Shown here: piece by piece, positions 9,465 through 17,307 of the stretch
How the letters are laid out: every line of letters begins with the position of its first letter
Numbering within the stretch: the first letter of the stretch is position 1
Assembly (NCBI GenBank): GCA_964484765.1
Contig: CAZAGI010000040.1
Span: forward strand, 4,269-68,268
From: DSVQ01 sp964484765
GTDB lineage: Bacteria > Planctomycetota > Planctomycetia > Planctomycetales > Planctomycetaceae
Length of the DNA: 64,000 nt
Direction of reading: 5' to 3'
Made by a program: the position numbers and the translations under genes
The notes under the pieces: model-generated
The model's input: only the letters and a program-made list of their open reading frames with translations
Told to the model about the DNA's origin: nothing
The model's database searches: none

Positions 9465-10864
9465 CGGCGGATGATAACGAGCGTCGTGTCATCGGGGGCC
9501 GGCAGTTCCCCGCGAAACTCCGACACCGCTTCGGAAACCGCGCTGACAATCGCTTCTGCTGACTGCTGGCGGTGTGCGCAAACCACGTCCATCAATCGTG
9601 GAACGCCGAACATCTGTCCCGCGGCGTTGCTGACTTCCACCACGCCATCGGTCCCCATCACAACCATGTCTCCCGGTGCGACAGCGGCTTCGATGGCAGT
9701 TCTCGTGGCCGGAATGCTGGGAAATCCCAACGGGGTTGTGGTGGCGGGAATCTTTTCGCAGTCACCAGAGTCGGCCCGCACCAGAAATGCGGGACCGTGT
9801 CCGGCATTCCACATCCGCACCTGATGCAGACGCGGGTTCAGGGTCACACACAGTAAGGTCACGAACCGGCCGGTGCTTAAATCGGGCTCGATGCTTTCCC
9901 GCAGGATTTCGACAAACGCCCGGGGGTCGGCTTCGGTTTGCGACAAGACCCGAGACATGGCGCGGACCGACGTCATCAGCAGGGCGGCGGGCAATCCATG
10001 ACCACTGACATCACCCAGCACAAAACTCCACGCGCCGCTATCCAGCGGCAGCCAGTCGTAATAGTCGCCACTCACAAATTCCGCGGGCTGCCACCACGCT
10101 GCGACTTCGTATTCCGGAATCGCCGGGAGCGCCGCGGGAAGCAAGGCACTCTGAATTTTCTGTGCGGTGTCTAACGTTTGTCGCAACAGTGTGTGTTGCC
10201 GGGCTTCGTCTTCCATCCGCCGGCGATCCAACGCCAACGCCACGTGTGCGGCGAACGCCTGGACGAGTTGCTCATCGAGCGCGGCAAAACCATCAGGCTT
10301 GTTAAGAAGCTGCAGGACCCCCAACAGTCGACGGTCAGCGATCGACATCACCGGAGTGGCCAGGATATTTCGCGTGCGAAAGCCTGTCTTGTGATCGACC
10401 GATGGATCCCAGCGCGGATCTTGATGTGGATCGGGAACGTTGAGTAATTCTTTCGACGTGGCTACCCAGCCGATCACGCCCCGGTCAAACGGATGGCGAA
10501 TTTCCGCGATTTCCAGTTCGGTGACCACACGCGTCACAAGTTCGCAGCGGTCATTGTCGGCGATGAACAGGCTCGCGCGCTCGCAGCCGACGGCATCGCA
10601 CACACCCTGCGTGGCAAGCCGCAGAATCTGGTCGACATCGTGTTCCACGCCCAGGCGCACGGCGACATCCAGCAGCCGTGACACGCTCCCGATCGGCGAA
10701 CCACCAGATTGTAATTCGGTGTCTTTCACAATGCAGAGTTTACAGTCTGGGGGGGCAAGCGAAAGCATCGGATTCAAGATTCCCAGAGAGGTGCCACTTT
10801 TCAAAAGAAATGCGATGCACAGCGAGTGCCAAAGTGAACGATCCCCGGAAACGATTGTCATCAT
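9446..10864 (-). CDS. GAF domain plus PP2C-type (SpoIIE/RsbU-like) serine phosphatase
   Basis: A 472-residue cytoplasmic signalling protein. After a leader, a GAF domain spans about residues 65-215 (SRLLDVAVRLGVEHDVDQIL ... ILATPVMSIADRRLLGVLQL). A linker helix (TLLRQTLDTAQKIQSALLP) then leads to a PPM/SpoIIE phosphatase domain, about 255-470, with the metal-binding Asp motifs SGDYYDWL, VLGDVSGHG and GTDGVVEV and the C-terminal DDTTLVII. Such proteins dephosphorylate anti-sigma-factor antagonists in partner-switching pathways, but no anti-sigma or antagonist gene lies nearby, so the partner is unknown. The start is uncertain: the ATG at 10864 has no clear Shine-Dalgarno sequence, and an internal Met at 10768 would remove a 32-residue leader. 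Confidence 0.88.
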   Translation of the reverse strand: MMTIVSGDRSLWHSLCIAFLLKSGTSLGILNPMLSLAPPDCKLCIVKDTELQSGGSPIGSVSRLLDVAVRLGVEHDVDQILRLATQGVCDAVGCERASLFIADNDRCELVTRVVTELEIAEIRHPFDRGVIGWVATSKELLNVPDPHQDPRWDPSVDHKTGFRTRNILATPVMSIADRRLLGVLQLLNKPDGFAALDEQLVQAFAAHVALALDRRRMEDEARQHTLLRQTLDTAQKIQSALLPAALPAIPEYEVAAWWQPAEFVSGDYYDWLPLDSGAWSFVLGDVSGHGLPAALLMTSVRAMSRVLSQTEADPRAFVEILRESIEPDLSTGRFVTLLCVTLNPRLHQVRMWNAGHGPAFLVRADSGDCEKIPATTTPLGFPSIPATRTAIEAAVAPGDMVVMGTDGVVEVSNAAGQMFGVPRLMDVVCAHRQQSAEAIVSAVSEAVSEFRGELPAPDDTTLVIIRRHASAM

Positions 10865-11082
10865 GGCGTGCTGACAAGTTTGATGCCTTGTTCAGATTGA
10901 ACGGAGCGGCGCTTGACGCCGGTGCCGGTTGGTCAATCCGGCGCATAGCACCGTTTCGCTCACAAGAACACGCACAGCGCGGCGAAAACTGCCCATCGAC
11001 TCACCGTAATTGACACCCACCTTTCACCGAGTACGATCAACGCTTAGGACATCACCTCCGATCCATGATGAGGGCGTTCACG

Positions 11083-12105
11083 ATGAATCACGGCCTGCGC
11101 TGGGTTGTCTGGAGTGGCTTGTTTTACAGCCTTGCGTTTCCGGTGGGCGCACAAGAATCGCGGATCGCTCCGAGTAACGCGCATCAAGTTGCCGTGATTT
11201 CGCAAGCGGCGAAATCCGCTGACCACATCATCCTGGGACCGCAAAAAGGCGAATTGACGATCACGGGTTGGAATTCGTCCCTGGAAGTCGTCGACGATGT
11301 GCACTTTCGCACGCTGGGAAACGTCAACGACGAGTTTCGGCCGACCGATTTTGCCAGGAGTCGTGATGGGAAATTCCTGACCTGGACCGAACGGAACTCC
11401 ACGTGCTATTTCGTCTTGGATACCGAAGCCGGACGAACCGTCGAAATTGATCTCGGCGATCACCCGGGGAATGCAGCCTTCAGCCCCGACGGCAAACTGC
11501 TGGCGATCGGCAAGACTTTCTGGGATCCAGGCCAGGAAGGTGTCGGCCAATCGGAAATGTTGCTCTTTGATACCAGTGGCAAGTTGCTGCGCACGCTGGA
11601 AAAATCGGGGCCGGGGGGATTAAAGCCGGTGTTCAGCCCGGATGGGAAGATCCTGGCCGTTGGCAATCGCAACTATGAAACGCGGCTGTTCGATGTGGCG
11701 ACCGGCAAATTGCTGTCCACGTTGACCAAGTGGATGACGCAGGAAATTGCCTTCAGCCCCGATGGCAAAACGCTCGCCACCGGGTATGTGGACGGTTCGA
11801 TCGCCGTCTGGAACACCGCCGATGGACAACTCCGGCGCCTGGTCAAAGCCGAATGCGACGAAGTCTACTCTGTCGACTGGAATCCGACGGGAGACGTGCT
11901 GGCGACGTCTGGCCTCAATGGCAAGATCGTCCTGTGGGACCCGATCAAACTGACGCCTTTGGCGAAATTCGATGCTCCCCTCTGGGTCATTCAAGTCCGC
12001 TTCACGGCGGATGGCAACCGGCTGCTGGCCGCCAGCTCCACCGATGGCACCGGAAAGCCCGATCGCAAGATTGTGACCTATGCCGTTCCACCGGCAGAGA
12101 AATGA
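11083..12105 (+). CDS. Secreted WD40 repeat protein
   Basis: A protein of about 340 residues with a signal peptide (MNHGLRWVVWSGLFYSLAF, cleavage probably after VGAQ) and at least five WD40-type blades. These are seen as AFSPDGKLLAIG, VFSPDGKILAVG...TRLFDV, AFSPDGKTLATG...IAVWNT, DWNPTGDVLATS...IVLWDP and RFTADGNRLLAAS. They would form a beta-propeller for protein interaction; no enzymatic domain is attached. An ATG at 11065 gives a slightly longer protein, but the ATG at 11083 has AGGG about 8 bp upstream and gives the better signal peptide. Planctomycetes have many such secreted WD40 proteins. There is no operon partner in the same orientation, so the binding partner is unknown. Confidence 0.82.
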   Translation: MNHGLRWVVWSGLFYSLAFPVGAQESRIAPSNAHQVAVISQAAKSADHIILGPQKGELTITGWNSSLEVVDDVHFRTLGNVNDEFRPTDFARSRDGKFLTWTERNSTCYFVLDTEAGRTVEIDLGDHPGNAAFSPDGKLLAIGKTFWDPGQEGVGQSEMLLFDTSGKLLRTLEKSGPGGLKPVFSPDGKILAVGNRNYETRLFDVATGKLLSTLTKWMTQEIAFSPDGKTLATGYVDGSIAVWNTADGQLRRLVKAECDEVYSVDWNPTGDVLATSGLNGKIVLWDPIKLTPLAKFDAPLWVIQVRFTADGNRLLAASSTDGTGKPDRKIVTYAVPPAEK

Positions 12106-12166
12106 GCGGCATGCGCGCCCCTCGTGTTGTTGCCGCCGACCAACGCCAACGGATCAGACCCGGAGA

Positions 12167-13096
12167 TCACGAATCGATCGAGCTGCGGAAGGCATCCGTG
12201 GTGGGTGTGGCGTGATGTTTCAACCGCGCATCCAACCACGGGGGATCGACGAATCGCCGGAGCAACCATCGGAACGCCTGTTCGATTTCCGCCTGCTGCT
12301 CCTCGGTCAAAGGTTCCTTCCAGAGGCCGCGCAGAGCCGCAAATTCACCGGGCCAATGACCTTGTTTGGCGAAAACATTCAGCCGATCTTCCAGACGCAG
12401 GCCCCAGACGAGCCCGTAAAGTTCGCCAAATTCCATAAGCGTGCTGTCGAACCGATCAAGCGTGGGTTTCATGACCCGGGTTGAATAAGGAATGAGCGCT
12501 CGCGACGCTCGGTGGCTGTTGCGAAACTTCAAGATCAACAGGACTGCGATGATCAATAGCAAGGTCCGCTGAGCGCCGAGTGCGAAGTGAGGAAGCCAAG
12601 CAGAATTCCGGCAGACCATTCCCGCGAGAAGCAACGCAAAGACAATCACCAGCGAACCTGATCGTCCAAGTGCGTAATTCCCCCAGGACATGACGAGGAC
12701 TAACAAATACATCACGATCGCAGGCGTCTCGAGTTCCAACGGCCGAGAAAACCCTGTCGCAAAGCCGACGGAAATCGCTGGCCACAACAGCACAGCGAAC
12801 ATGGGCAACAGCACGAAGAACGGCCACGACCGGCAGGTCGGTCGCCGGGCTCCCAAACTGGCCATCGGCGGACTGAGGACCGCAACTGCGGTGAAATAGT
12901 CTCCATAGCTGACGAGGGCCGTGTTTCCAGCGATCTGTAACGCCCATCCAACAAGAGCAGCGGACCAGGCAACCCACATCCAGGGCCAGACCGTGGTTAA
13001 CGTCGTCTGTCGCACGGTGGTTCGCAAGCGGAACAATCCCACCGCCGCGATGAGGAGCATTCCTGCGTCACATCCATGGAGAAAATTGGCGAGCAT
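12167..13096 (-). CDS. Polytopic membrane protein of unknown function
   Basis: A 309-residue protein with about seven hydrophobic segments, for example CDAGMLLIAAVGLF, WPWMWVAWSAALVGWAL, WPFFVLLPMFAVLLWPAI, VMYLLVLVMSWGNYAL, GSLVIVFALLLAGMV and LLLIIAVLLILKF. A soluble C-terminal domain of about 100 residues is rich in Arg/Glu and ends near PPWLDARLKHHATP. I do not recognise the family. No transporter or enzyme motif is visible. It is convergent with the WD40 gene (61 bp between stops) and divergent from the Cys-rich protein gene. Start codon is the ATG at 13096; no good Shine-Dalgarno sequence precedes it. Confidence 0.65.
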   Translation of the reverse strand: MLANFLHGCDAGMLLIAAVGLFRLRTTVRQTTLTTVWPWMWVAWSAALVGWALQIAGNTALVSYGDYFTAVAVLSPPMASLGARRPTCRSWPFFVLLPMFAVLLWPAISVGFATGFSRPLELETPAIVMYLLVLVMSWGNYALGRSGSLVIVFALLLAGMVCRNSAWLPHFALGAQRTLLLIIAVLLILKFRNSHRASRALIPYSTRVMKPTLDRFDSTLMEFGELYGLVWGLRLEDRLNVFAKQGHWPGEFAALRGLWKEPLTEEQQAEIEQAFRWLLRRFVDPPWLDARLKHHATPTTDAFRSSIDS

Positions 13097-13468
13097 GTCG
13101 CGGCGGTTCAGCGTGAGGTTGGAAGGTAGGCAACTGAGACCAAAGTGTAGCGGTTGTTGAGCACGGATGTCGGGCAGGACAAACGCCGCCGCGCGGTTCG
13201 ATGGGGGTCCATGAGTGAATTTTCCGGTTTTCTCGCAGAATTCGTGGAAGGGGACAAAAAGACGCTACGGTCCGCAAGCTCTAACCCAGAATTGCCAGTC
13301 TCCAAAATCATTTCATCTTTTCTAGTCTTTCCAGGCTTCCTCATCCGAAATCTAGGGCAGTGAAGCCAAGGCCTTCCGGTCTGCGGCCAGCCTGATGAAC
13401 GAGGTGTTCGTCGGTGCGATGGCGTGGACCTCACGTTCCCTACCGCTTGGATGTCGAGGAGTTTTGAG
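13097..13468. other. Intergenic region between divergent genes, no gene supported
   Basis: 372 bp between the membrane protein and the Cys-rich repeat protein. It must hold the promoters of both. A short AT-richer block lies around 13300-13330 and GAGGA at 13456-13460 serves as ribosome binding site for the gene at 13469. A 69-codon open frame exists here but lacks any recognisable feature, so I do not call it. Confidence 0.5.
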
Positions 13469-13954
13469 ATGAAGTTCGCCTGGATTACCGCTGCCCTGGT
13501 GTGTTTCGCTAGCTTGAACAGCGCCGATGCCGGTCTGTTCGGCAAGCGAGCGAGCTGCTGTGCCCCGGCCCCGAGCTGCTGCTCGGCCGCCCCAACCTGT
13601 GCCGCTCCCGCGGCTTGTGCCCCGACTTGTGCCGCTCCTGCGGCTTGCGCCCCGGCCTGTGCCGCTCCGGCTCCCGCCGCTTGCGCTCCGGCTGCTGCTC
13701 CTTCTTGCTGTGCTCCGGCTGCTGCCCCGACCTGCTGCGCTCCGGCTCCGGCCCCGTGCTGCAATCCTTGCAACAGCTGCTGCAAGCCCCCGAAGAAGTC
13801 GCTGCGGGACATGTTCAGCAAGATCCGCATGCCGAAAATGAAGAAGAACCGCTGCTGTGCTCCGGTCAGCTGCTGTGCCCCGGCCGCTCCGACCTGCTGT
13901 GCTCCGGCCGCTGCCCCGACCTGTGCCGCTCCGGCCGCTGCCTGCTGCCACTAA
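13469..13954 (+). CDS. Secreted Cys/Ala/Pro-rich repeat protein
   Basis: A 161-residue protein with a classical signal peptide (MKFAWITAALVCFASLNSADA, cleavage after ADA). The mature part is almost wholly Ala, Pro and Cys, built from short repeats such as CAAPAACAPT and CCAPAAAPT. I count about 28 Cys in roughly 140 residues, many as CC pairs. One basic patch interrupts the repeats (KPPKKSLRDMFSKIRMPKMK, about 110-130). GAGGA lies 8 bp upstream of the ATG, whereas the longer ORF from 13424 has no such support. The DNA is a degenerate tandem repeat that is open in other frames too. The pattern suggests a disulfide-crosslinked envelope or surface protein, but that is inference; I know of no characterised homologue. 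It stands alone and is followed by strong hairpins. Confidence 0.75.
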   Translation: MKFAWITAALVCFASLNSADAGLFGKRASCCAPAPSCCSAAPTCAAPAACAPTCAAPAACAPACAAPAPAACAPAAAPSCCAPAAAPTCCAPAPAPCCNPCNSCCKPPKKSLRDMFSKIRMPKMKKNRCCAPVSCCAPAAPTCCAPAAAPTCAAPAAACCH

Positions 13955-14038
13955 GCTCGGTCTGGAATTACCGCCTTCCATCCTCACCGCCGGGCCGCAA
14001 CTCGGCGAAGGACGCGAGACGGGAACGTGAGACGATGT

Positions 14039-14063
14039 CTGGGGGAGTGACGAACTCCCCCAG
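14039..14063. terminator. Hairpin downstream of the Cys-rich gene
   Basis: Perfect 10-bp arms (CTGGGGGAGT / ACTCCCCCAG) around a 5-base loop, 85 bp after the stop at 13954. No T-run follows, so it may protect or pause the transcript rather than terminate it. Confidence 0.5.
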
Positions 14064-14102
14064 GCAGGTCTCTCGCGACACGACAGAGATGGACATCTCA
14101 AG

Positions 14103-14137
14103 AGGTGCCGTGTTCCTTCGGGACACGCACCTTTTTT
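14103..14137 (+). terminator. Probable Rho-independent terminator after the Cys-rich gene
   Basis: An imperfect GC-rich stem (AGGTGCCGTGTTCC, TTCG loop, GGACACGCACCT) is directly followed by six Ts on the + strand. It is oriented to end transcription of the Cys-rich protein gene before the convergent gene that ends at 14191. Confidence 0.7.
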
Positions 14138-14190
14138 CGTTGGACGGGTGACATTCCTCCCGTCAACGAACCGGGACAAACCCGTCCCAT

Positions 14191-15912
14191 TCAGAATTCA
14201 TATCCCGCCCAGACGACGGGCGATACACCGCACTCGCATGGACAAGTGGGCGTCGTCAGTTTTGGTCGGGCCGGTTTCGCCACTGGTGCCGCTTTGACCG
14301 GTTTCGGTGCCACGACAGCAACCTGGCCCAAGGCATTCGCCTTGATATTCTCGGCACTCACGACGCGAAACGTTGCCGTGGCCGATCCCGCCTGCTGGCC
14401 GACAACTCGCAACACCGCGTGATGCACCTGTCCGGGCTGCAACTCTCCGACTGCAAGTTCGAGTTGCGAACCGTGACGGTGTTTGAGCGCTCCGGGCACA
14501 TCGGCCCAGATGCGGACATCGCTCAGTCGTGTTTCTCCCGTGTTGGTGACTTCCAGTTTCAGTTCCACCACTTCATTGAGTTTGACGGCGGATGTCGATT
14601 TGACTTTACAGGCGATGGCCGGATGAGGCGTGCGCGTTCGAGGGGGGATCACCACACGCTGCGGTTCCTCCTTCGGAACCGGTTGGATCTCAACCTCCGC
14701 TGCCGGCTCCGGTGACTTTGGTGCCGGTGGCCGGGGTGCTGGAAGTTCTTCCACGGGGTCGATCACCGAGCGCGGCCGCGGTCGGAGCACCGGGGGTTCT
14801 TCCGGGGCCGTTTCTGGAGTCGTTTCCGGTTCCAGAGGCGCGTCCGCTTCCACCTGCACCGTCGCCGCAACCACGGCTTCCGCAAGAATGATGGCTTCGT
14901 GTCGATGATCGCCGGGATCGCGGGCAAACCAGTTCAACCCCAGCGTGCGCTCACGACCGGGGCGCAGCCGCCGAAACTCCCGTTCCAGCAGTCCGCTGTT
15001 CAAACGCGCCCCCGGATGGGCATCAACGACGAGCGGCAGCAGCGATTGTGTTTCCCCCAATTGAATCCGGCGGATCATGTCACTGCCGTCGTTACGGATC
15101 ACGAGATGCGATTGCCCTGCCTGTCCGGTCGCCGCTGTCTTCGGCGCGTGAAGCTGTACCCGCAAGGCAACATCGGCCCGGTTCGCAAACGCCGTCGGAT
15201 CAGCCCAGACGTCGTCCGGGTCTTCCGCCGCGGACATCAATTCCGAATCACCAGAATAGGGAACAGGAATGGATGTTTCGGTTTTCGCGCGCCGCTGTCC
15301 CCGATCCCAGCCATCAGGAACGGCATTCAAGGCGCGGTCGGCGATGTCAGCCATTTCACTGAAGGCCGTGAGGATCTCCGGGCGAATGACTGCCAAATGG
15401 GGTTGCCGCAAAAACTCCACGATGGGAGCGAGCTGCGGTCGCTCGGCGGGGCGATCGACAGGCGGAACCGGTGAGGCAATCGCGATTTCCGGTGTGCGTT
15501 CTGGTTCGGGAACTGCGCGGCTGATCGTCAGCGGCGGCAGCTTCCCGCGGAAGGCGAACTCCGCGTCGTAGGGAATCGACGCGAGCCCTTCATTTTCGAG
15601 GCATAACCGTGTGTCCCAGCGCGGCGGTTGCGCTGGATCCAGTTCGGCGTAGTCGATCCGTGGAGCAGCGGAACGTCCTTCGGCACGTGCCAGCAATTCT
15701 CGTGAAAGGGTGATAAACAACAACACCGTTAGTACGATCCCCGCGCTTCCCATCACCGCGACAAAGAGCCACGCCGGTGAATACCGCAGGTTCTGCCAGA
15801 AGAGGTAGACGGCGCGTTCGAAATCATCGACGGCGCGAACGGTATTGATGATCGCGCGGCGTGCCGAGAACGGCAACTCGCGCCAAACCACATTGCGTAA
15901 TCGGTGTCTCAC
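14191..15912 (-). CDS. Membrane-anchored protein with C-terminal DUF11-like repeat domain
   Basis: A 573-residue protein. A basic N-terminus is followed by one membrane helix at about 47-72 (SPAWLFVAVMGSAGIVLTVL), then a long extracytoplasmic region with Pro/Glu-rich linkers (about 350-420). The C-terminal domain at about 425-535 (AIACKVKSTSAVKLNEVVEL, then VTNTGETRLSDVRIWADVP and VGELQPGQVHHAVLRV) matches the Ig-like DUF11/conserved-repeat domain of planctomycete surface proteins. It ends with a Lys/Pro/Ala tail and a CPCEC motif. The start codon is GTG, chosen because GGGAGG lies exactly 7 bp upstream. The role is probably structural, at the envelope. It is divergent from the HlyD-type gene. 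Confidence 0.72.
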   Translation of the reverse strand: MRHRLRNVVWRELPFSARRAIINTVRAVDDFERAVYLFWQNLRYSPAWLFVAVMGSAGIVLTVLLFITLSRELLARAEGRSAAPRIDYAELDPAQPPRWDTRLCLENEGLASIPYDAEFAFRGKLPPLTISRAVPEPERTPEIAIASPVPPVDRPAERPQLAPIVEFLRQPHLAVIRPEILTAFSEMADIADRALNAVPDGWDRGQRRAKTETSIPVPYSGDSELMSAAEDPDDVWADPTAFANRADVALRVQLHAPKTAATGQAGQSHLVIRNDGSDMIRRIQLGETQSLLPLVVDAHPGARLNSGLLEREFRRLRPGRERTLGLNWFARDPGDHRHEAIILAEAVVAATVQVEADAPLEPETTPETAPEEPPVLRPRPRSVIDPVEELPAPRPPAPKSPEPAAEVEIQPVPKEEPQRVVIPPRTRTPHPAIACKVKSTSAVKLNEVVELKLEVTNTGETRLSDVRIWADVPGALKHRHGSQLELAVGELQPGQVHHAVLRVVGQQAGSATATFRVVSAENIKANALGQVAVVAPKPVKAAPVAKPARPKLTTPTCPCECGVSPVVWAGYEF

Positions 15913-15919
15913 CCCGGCG

Positions 15920-15925
15920 CCTCCC
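15920..15925 (-). promoter_or_regulatory. Ribosome binding site fixing the GTG start at 15912
   Basis: GGGAGG on the minus strand, 7 bases before the GTG at 15912-15910. It decides the start of the DUF11-like protein, which has no ATG nearby. Confidence 0.7.
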
Positions 15926-16285
15926 TGTGCCGGTCGTCAATCATTTCCGCGTCGTAGCAGCGACCAACGATGGCGCATCACAACGACCGTTCCGATGACC
16001 GACGGCCCCCCCACTTGGCTGGTTCTTCACCGTTTTCGTGCAGAGGAAGAGCCTCACTCCTCGTGCCCGAGCTCCAAGCGTTCCTGCAGCATATAGCAAA
16101 ATCAGCAAACTCGGGAAAGAGCGGTTTTCGGGGGAATTGGGGCAGAATGAATTCCATCATTCCGGAGTGGGGGCCGCAACCTCTGGATGTGAAAACCTGC
16201 TGAAGTGCATCGGTCGGAGCCCCGGCCCCGCCGCACTTCGATTAAGATGGATCGTGGACCATGATCTTGCAACAGAGGATCGCTT
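15926..16285. other. Intergenic region between divergent genes, no gene supported
   Basis: About 360 bp between the DUF11-like gene and the HlyD-type gene. Short open frames here show no recognisable features. The stretch around 16085-16150 is A-rich and is the most likely promoter zone for the + strand gene. No repeat or RNA structure was recognised. Confidence 0.45.
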
Positions 16286-17152
16286 GTGATGTTCCTGACA
16301 ACGATGATGATTGCCAGTTGTTGGATGGCTGATGCGCCGGTTGCCGACGTACGCATTCCCGCGGTGGTGGTGACGCTCATCGACCAGGTGGAGATTCCCG
16401 CGCAGGAAGCCGGCGTCTTATTGAAGCGAGTCGTCCCCGAAGGTCGTGTTGTCGAGGAGGGGCAGCTGCTCGCACAAATGGATGATCGCGATGTGAAACT
16501 GGTCCGTGGCCGTGCGGAAGCCGATCTGGAGCACGCCCGTCGGGTCGCGGACAACGATCTCAAAATCCGCTTCGCGCAGAAAGCCGTCGAGGTCGCGAAA
16601 GCCGAATTGAAGCGGGCGCTCGATTCTGTAGAGAAGTTTCCCAAAAGCGTGTCGCAGACCGAGCTCGACCGTCTGCAACTCCTTGCGGACAAGGCAGCAT
16701 TGGAGGTTGAACAAGCCCAGGAAGAAATCGCCGCCGCGAAGATTCAACAAGCGCTCAAGCAGCATGATCTTGATCGCGCGAAACTGCAGCAGGAACGGCG
16801 GCGCATCGTCGCGCCCATCACGGGGGTCGTTGTGCAGTGGAAGAAGAATCAGGGCGAATGGCTGGAACCAGGGACGCCGGTCGTGCGCGTCATTCGTCTG
16901 CACAAATTACGGGCCGAAGGATTTGCGCCGGCCGCGGCGTTGCCGCTGGAAGCGATCGGCCGCAGTGTGACCTTTACGGTCGATCAGCCAGGACAGACGG
17001 CAGCGAAATATGCAGGCGAGCTGATGTTTATCAGCCCGGAAATTGACCCGGTTAACAATCAAGTGCGTTTCTGGGCGGAAGTTGATAACACGCAACTGCA
17101 GCTGCGCCCCGGACAAAACGGTGTCCTGGTCATTCACGCGATGAAGAAATGA
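16286..17152 (+). CDS. HlyD-type periplasmic adaptor (membrane fusion) protein, unpaired
   Basis: A 288-residue protein. A short hydrophobic N-terminus is followed by the biotinyl-lipoyl-like half-motif (VEIPAQEAGVLLKRVVPEGR, then VEEGQLLAQMDDRDVKL). A long alpha-helical hairpin at about 70-170 is rich in Ala, Glu, Lys and Gln. The returning lipoyl half is RRIVAPITGVVVQWKKNQGE, and a beta-barrel ends in VDNTQLQLRPGQNGVLVI. This is the domain order of adaptors that link inner-membrane exporters to an outer-membrane channel. GAGGA at 16275-16279 supports GTG 16286 or ATG 16289. No RND, ABC or TolC-like gene is adjacent, so its transporter is encoded elsewhere or the protein has another role. 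Confidence 0.82.
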   Translation: MMFLTTMMIASCWMADAPVADVRIPAVVVTLIDQVEIPAQEAGVLLKRVVPEGRVVEEGQLLAQMDDRDVKLVRGRAEADLEHARRVADNDLKIRFAQKAVEVAKAELKRALDSVEKFPKSVSQTELDRLQLLADKAALEVEQAQEEIAAAKIQQALKQHDLDRAKLQQERRRIVAPITGVVVQWKKNQGEWLEPGTPVVRVIRLHKLRAEGFAPAAALPLEAIGRSVTFTVDQPGQTAAKYAGELMFISPEIDPVNNQVRFWAEVDNTQLQLRPGQNGVLVIHAMKK

Positions 17153-17307
17153 CGGCGTGCACTTTCCGCTCTCAGGCAACGCTGTGAATTGGTGGAACCA
17201 TTTCACGGACTTTCTCGTCCCATACGGAGTCGATCGACCGTCTCGGGCGTTATACTACGCGCTGACGGATCGACCGCTTTTGGCCCGCTACTGGGACGGA
17301 TCGCAAC

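Noticed and set aside
13527..14151. Alternative open frames over the Cys-rich repeat
   Set aside because: The tandem repeat is GC-rich and keeps several frames open. Only the frame from 13469 has a signal peptide and a ribosome binding site.
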